Shown here piece after piece: positions 60,617-64,000 of a stretch of DNA of 64,000 nt (its first letter is position 1; the number at the start of each line of letters is the position of its first letter). This stretch comes from Mucilaginibacter sp. MD40 (GTDB taxonomy: Bacteria > Bacteroidota > Bacteroidia > Sphingobacteriales > Sphingobacteriaceae): contig NZ_NRSW01000001.1 of NCBI RefSeq assembly GCF_002288635.1, positions 2,143,728 to 2,207,727 on the forward strand, read 5' to 3'. Under the pieces are notes generated by a model that was not told where the DNA came from, searched no databases, and worked only from the letters and a program-made list of their open reading frames with translations. The position numbers and the translations under genes are program-made.

Positions 60617-63337
60617 TTATTTAACGGTGTAGCGATAAATGTAGCGCCCCAGATTACCATCAGCATCAAAGCCTTCTATAGTTGCCCTGTAGGTACCCCT
60701 GCCATCGGCATTGAAAAATTCAAGCGATGTAGCGCCGGTTGTTTTATCTGTTTTTACCTTAGGGTTCCAGTATATAGTGCTGCGGAGGTCGCCGCCAAAG
60801 GCGCCTTGTTTTAAAACATCATATTTAGGCGAATAAAACTCGCGTGCCACAGCATATCCAAGCCCCTTAAAGGTGATGATATTACCCTTTGGCAGCATAT
60901 CCTGTAATTGCTGATAAGTCACTTTTTGGCCCACAGGGAGTTTTTTGGTAATAATGGAAACGATACCATCAGATTGATAAACCCTGTTTAATGAGCTTAC
61001 ACCATCGGTTTTAAAAACCTCAATAGTTTCAACGTCTTTACCTGCTATAGTATTTAAAAAGCTGTAATCAACAGGTTGGCCGTTTACAAATATCTGCACA
61101 GGCAACTTGTTGGAATTTGACATGTTTTTTGATAGGTACATGTTATTGTTCTCAACAAAAACGCCTAATAAAGCAGTTTGAACACATATGTATAGATTGG
61201 GGCAATCTTTAAACCTTTCACCAGATACAACCTGGTCGGCCATCATGGGCAGGCCGGTTAAAGCACTGTAATCGGTATGGCTTGGTTTTTTTACTATCGC
61301 TTTGGCTTTAATTACTACCTCTTTTAAAGTATGGGTATTATCATATTGCTTTTTACTGTTGGCCAACAGGTCTTTAAAGGCATTATCTATATCTGGGATC
61401 TCATCGCCTGCGTTAACGTTTTTTGTAGCCGGCTGGTAAGGTTCGCCGTTCACGGTGATCACCAGGTTGCGGCTGTTAATGTTGCCTCGTGCATTAAGGG
61501 TAATATCAGCCGAATCGGGGAAGTCCAGCTTTGTAAACCTGAAATTGCCATCCATATCGGTAAGCGTTTCGGCAAAATATTTTTTTATGGGTATTTGTAT
61601 ACGCAGGTTAGCCTTGGGCACAGGTACTGCCGATGTGTTGCGGATCATGCCGCTGAGCTGTAAGCCGTTTTGCTCGGGCTGTAGTGTAATCTGGGGTAAT
61701 TTGTTTAAAATAATATTACGATATGATATACGGCGATAACCCTGTGTAAGCATCAGGATATCCAGATCGGCTGCTGCATTGGCGTTTTTGCTCAGGAAGT
61801 AATAATTGGGTTTTTCGATATACCCCTTTATTTCTGAAGTAAGCAGCAGGTTGGAGAGTATGGTATTTTCGTTATCCTCATCAAAAGGTACCTTACTTTC
61901 ATCTACTACAGAAACCGAAAAGTTACCGCTAACCGGAGCCGCGCCCTTTTTAGCTAAAACACCCAGGCGTACCTTCTGGCGTGTAGTGAAAACTTTTTTA
62001 TCAGTGTTTAATGACAGGTTAAGTTCGTCGTTATGTTGTATGAAAACAATGCGCTCGGCCAGTATTACGCCTCGTTCGCTCATCAGGCTTAGTTGTAATA
62101 CACCTGTAGGGAATTTATCTTTCGGAATATTGGCGCTGTAGCTTTGTGTATTTAATGCAGTTTGCGCCGCAAAATATATAGCGCCGCCGTTTTGTGCGAT
62201 AATATAGTATACTTTGTCTTTATTAGCGTTAAAGTAGGGCTCATTTGCGGACAGCTTTATACCAAGGTTAGCGGCGTCGGCGTCATAAACAGACATGCTT
62301 ATTCCGGATGGCCTTATACGTGGCAGATCAAATACCTGGCTTGAACCGTCGGGAAAGGTAACATTTGCCTTATAGCTTTTACCATCTTCGGGCAATAAAA
62401 CAAATGCACCCATGCCCAGGTGTTGTGGCTGTATATTCGCGATGATTGCGCCGGTGTTATCGGTTACAGTTCCTTTCACATCAATACCCAAGCCATTTGA
62501 GTTGATCGCTTTATAAGCAATTCTGGAGCGCACGCCCATAGTGAGTTCGCCGCCCTCCGGAAAAAATTGTATATCGTAGCCAGCGCCCGCGCCTTTCAGC
62601 GAAAACCTGTCCAGCTTTTCTTTTTTACCTGTTTCCAGATTGGCAACAAGTGTAGCATTTTGCAGGTTAGTAGCATCGGCAAGGCTAACGGTATAATTAC
62701 CGGCTGCGTCTGTTGTGCCTTTTCCCTTGGCCAGTTCATCACCATTAGTATTTACAATGCTCCAGCTTATTTTTCTGTTACTAACAGGAGCTCCCCCGGT
62801 TTCTTTATAAGCGATAACCGCTACCGGTTTGTTGGCTGTTGAGGTATTCTTCTTAAAATCAATTGCCGAGTTGATGTTTTCCTGTATAGCGTTGCCAATG
62901 GTAATGTTTTTATTAAAATAATAATCCGTATCAAAATTGCGCATCCATTGGGTGTATGCCCTCAAATGGTAATTTCCTTGTTTGTATACATCTGGCGGCA
63001 GCAGAATGTTACCGTTGGCCACACCATTTACCACGGGTAATTTTAAAATTTTTACAAGTGAATCCTGCTCATTAGCGATATCTACATAAACAATATTGCT
63101 TAAAACAGTAGGTTGATGCCTGTCAATAGTTACATATGCCTTAAACCAGATGGTATCGCCGGCGGTATAGTACGGTTTATCTAAATGCAGGTAAACTTTT
63201 TCAATAGGGTAGGCATTAATGTATTGAGCGGTTTTGGTTACAATAGTTTTTATACCAATAGTATCGCGCTGGGCAAACACTTTGGTAAATGAAGAAATAA
63301 AAATAAACAGAAGCAGGGTAAATCTTTTCGCGCTCAT
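60617..63337 (-). CDS. Large envelope protein with MG2-like, carboxypeptidase-regulatory-like and plug-like regions
   Basis: A 906-residue exported protein (signal peptide RFTLLLFIFISSFTKVFAQ). Near the N-terminus, VYLHLDKPYYTAGDTIWFKAYV is the macroglobulin MG2-type motif common in Bacteroidetes envelope proteins. About residues 555-650 form a CarboxypepD_reg-like sandwich (LQLSGMIRNTSAVPVPKANLRIQI), followed by a stretch like the TonB-receptor plug (TLKEVVIKAKAI, VQIFVNGQPVDYSFLNTIAGKDVETIEVFK). No C-terminal barrel follows, so it is not a TonB receptor. Function unknown. Confidence 0.75.
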   Translation of the reverse strand: MSAKRFTLLLFIFISSFTKVFAQRDTIGIKTIVTKTAQYINAYPIEKVYLHLDKPYYTAGDTIWFKAYVTIDRHQPTVLSNIVYVDIANEQDSLVKILKLPVVNGVANGNILLPPDVYKQGNYHLRAYTQWMRNFDTDYYFNKNITIGNAIQENINSAIDFKKNTSTANKPVAVIAYKETGGAPVSNRKISWSIVNTNGDELAKGKGTTDAAGNYTVSLADATNLQNATLVANLETGKKEKLDRFSLKGAGAGYDIQFFPEGGELTMGVRSRIAYKAINSNGLGIDVKGTVTDNTGAIIANIQPQHLGMGAFVLLPEDGKSYKANVTFPDGSSQVFDLPRIRPSGISMSVYDADAANLGIKLSANEPYFNANKDKVYYIIAQNGGAIYFAAQTALNTQSYSANIPKDKFPTGVLQLSLMSERGVILAERIVFIQHNDELNLSLNTDKKVFTTRQKVRLGVLAKKGAAPVSGNFSVSVVDESKVPFDEDNENTILSNLLLTSEIKGYIEKPNYYFLSKNANAAADLDILMLTQGYRRISYRNIILNKLPQITLQPEQNGLQLSGMIRNTSAVPVPKANLRIQIPIKKYFAETLTDMDGNFRFTKLDFPDSADITLNARGNINSRNLVITVNGEPYQPATKNVNAGDEIPDIDNAFKDLLANSKKQYDNTHTLKEVVIKAKAIVKKPSHTDYSALTGLPMMADQVVSGERFKDCPNLYICVQTALLGVFVENNNMYLSKNMSNSNKLPVQIFVNGQPVDYSFLNTIAGKDVETIEVFKTDGVSSLNRVYQSDGIVSIITKKLPVGQKVTYQQLQDMLPKGNIITFKGLGYAVAREFYSPKYDVLKQGAFGGDLRSTIYWNPKVKTDKTTGATSLEFFNADGRGTYRATIEGFDADGNLGRYIYRYTVK

Positions 63338-63493
63338 AGTTTAATGACAGTAGGCTTGGCTAATATAAAAACATTTGTTTTATTGCAGGGTAACAAGGGC
63401 TGGTTTTAACATCTGTTAGCTATTTTGGGAGGTTATAACAACCATAACATAAACGATTTTTTTAAGATTTATTGCTGTAAAATAAACGCTACA

Positions 63494-63964
63494 ATGGGAA
63501 TAGAAATAGAACGTAAGTTTTTAGTTAACCATGACAAATGGTCATTAGTAAATAAACCTGAGGGCGATGTATACCGACAAGGTTATATTGTAAATGATAA
63601 GGACCGTACAGTAAGATTACGCGTTACCGGAACAGCAGCTTATATTACTTTAAAAGGTGGTACCAAAGGGATAAGCAGAAGCGAGTATGACTACGAAATA
63701 CCTCTCACTGACGGTATAGAAATACTGAAAGATTTTACCACATCGGTTGTTGAAAAAGTAAGGTACAACATATCCCACAACGGGCATTTATGGGAAGTTG
63801 ACGTTTTTGAGGGTGACAATACAGGACTTATTGTAGCAGAAATTGAACTGGACAGCGAAGAGGAGGTTTTTGAGAAACCTGAATGGGTTACTAAGGAGGT
63901 AAGTGATGATGGGAGATACACTAACGCTGCCTTATCTGTTAACCCGTATAAAAACTGGAGGTAG
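63494..63964 (+). CDS. CYTH domain-containing protein
   Basis: A 156-residue triphosphate tunnel enzyme-like protein. The diagnostic ExExK motif is present as EIERKF at residues 3-8, then RLRVTGTAAYITLKG and DYEIPL; acidic strand EVDVFEGDNTGLIVAEIEL. Such enzymes hydrolyse tripolyphosphate or make cyclic AMP. The start chosen is ATG 63494, directly before the motif; the frame upstream to 63425 has no support. A possible terminator begins at 63978 but is cut by the window edge. Confidence 0.85.
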   Translation: MGIEIERKFLVNHDKWSLVNKPEGDVYRQGYIVNDKDRTVRLRVTGTAAYITLKGGTKGISRSEYDYEIPLTDGIEILKDFTTSVVEKVRYNISHNGHLWEVDVFEGDNTGLIVAEIELDSEEEVFEKPEWVTKEVSDDGRYTNAALSVNPYKNWR

Positions 63965-64000
63965 TATAAACAAAAAATGCCCGCTAAAAACAAGCGAGTC

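Overview
The window reads as a chromosomal segment of a Bacteroidetes bacterium, most likely Sphingobacteriaceae (Mucilaginibacter/Pedobacter-like). Reasons: promoters of the TTTG-N19-TAnnTTTG type instead of TTGACA/TATAAT, start codons without clear Shine-Dalgarno sequences, lineage-typical families (GIN/DUF2807, DUF4290, carboxypeptidase-regulatory-like envelope proteins, Bacteroidetes-type AMP nucleosidase, fused HisB and HisIE), and intergenic regions filled with several families of palindromic repeats. No rRNA, tRNA, prophage, IS transposase or CRISPR array was seen.

Layout. 1-3.4 kb: 3' part of recQ and two secreted GIN-domain proteins. 3.6-7.4 kb: tig-clpP-clpX protein quality control. 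7.5-13.1 kb: AMP nucleosidase, an SDR dehydrogenase, a cystathionine beta-synthase-like enzyme, a second GIN paralogue on the minus strand and an M20 dipeptidase. 13.2-13.8 kb: repeat island with a 476-bp element that has hairpin ends in inverted orientation. 13.9-24.1 kb: dipeptide epimerase, a lipoprotein, DUF4290-murA, a GT-C glycosyltransferase, YbjQ, an alpha/beta hydrolase, then a plus-strand run (DUF2520, ferredoxin, iscX, kdsC, maf). 24.1-24.7 kb: repeat island with decayed copies of the end of the neighbouring M1 peptidase gene. 24.7-32.8 kb: M1 peptidase, envelope protein, Ppx/GppA, NatAB-like ABC exporter, small outer-membrane protein, Fic protein. 32.9-39.1 kb: grpE-dnaJ, ftsE, acyl-CoA reductase, ferredoxin, NlpC/P60, WD40. 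39.2-47.2 kb: complete histidine operon hisG-D-C-B-H-A-F-IE on the minus strand. 47.4-53.4 kb: gltB-gltD glutamate synthase, which supplies glutamate. 53.7-64 kb: gmhB, a membrane glycosyltransferase, YdeI-like, a SpoU methyltransferase, galK, small genes, aldo/keto reductase, DUF1761, a large envelope protein and a CYTH protein.

Most notable. (1) The his operon starts with a 20-codon leader peptide containing seven His codons, behind a good Bacteroidetes promoter. (2) Three gene junctions in the same operon carry inverted pairs of a C-rich palindrome. One pair encloses a DUF559 nuclease-like reading frame fused in frame to HisF. The other two look like short derivatives, and all three provide start and/or stop codons of the host genes. 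This nuclease-plus-palindrome unit is the best candidate here for a little-described mobile system. (3) Two distant GIN paralogues share a conserved upstream region with a direct-repeat operator-like motif. (4) Many intergenic spacers hold long imperfect palindromes built from a short degenerate word that differs at each locus.
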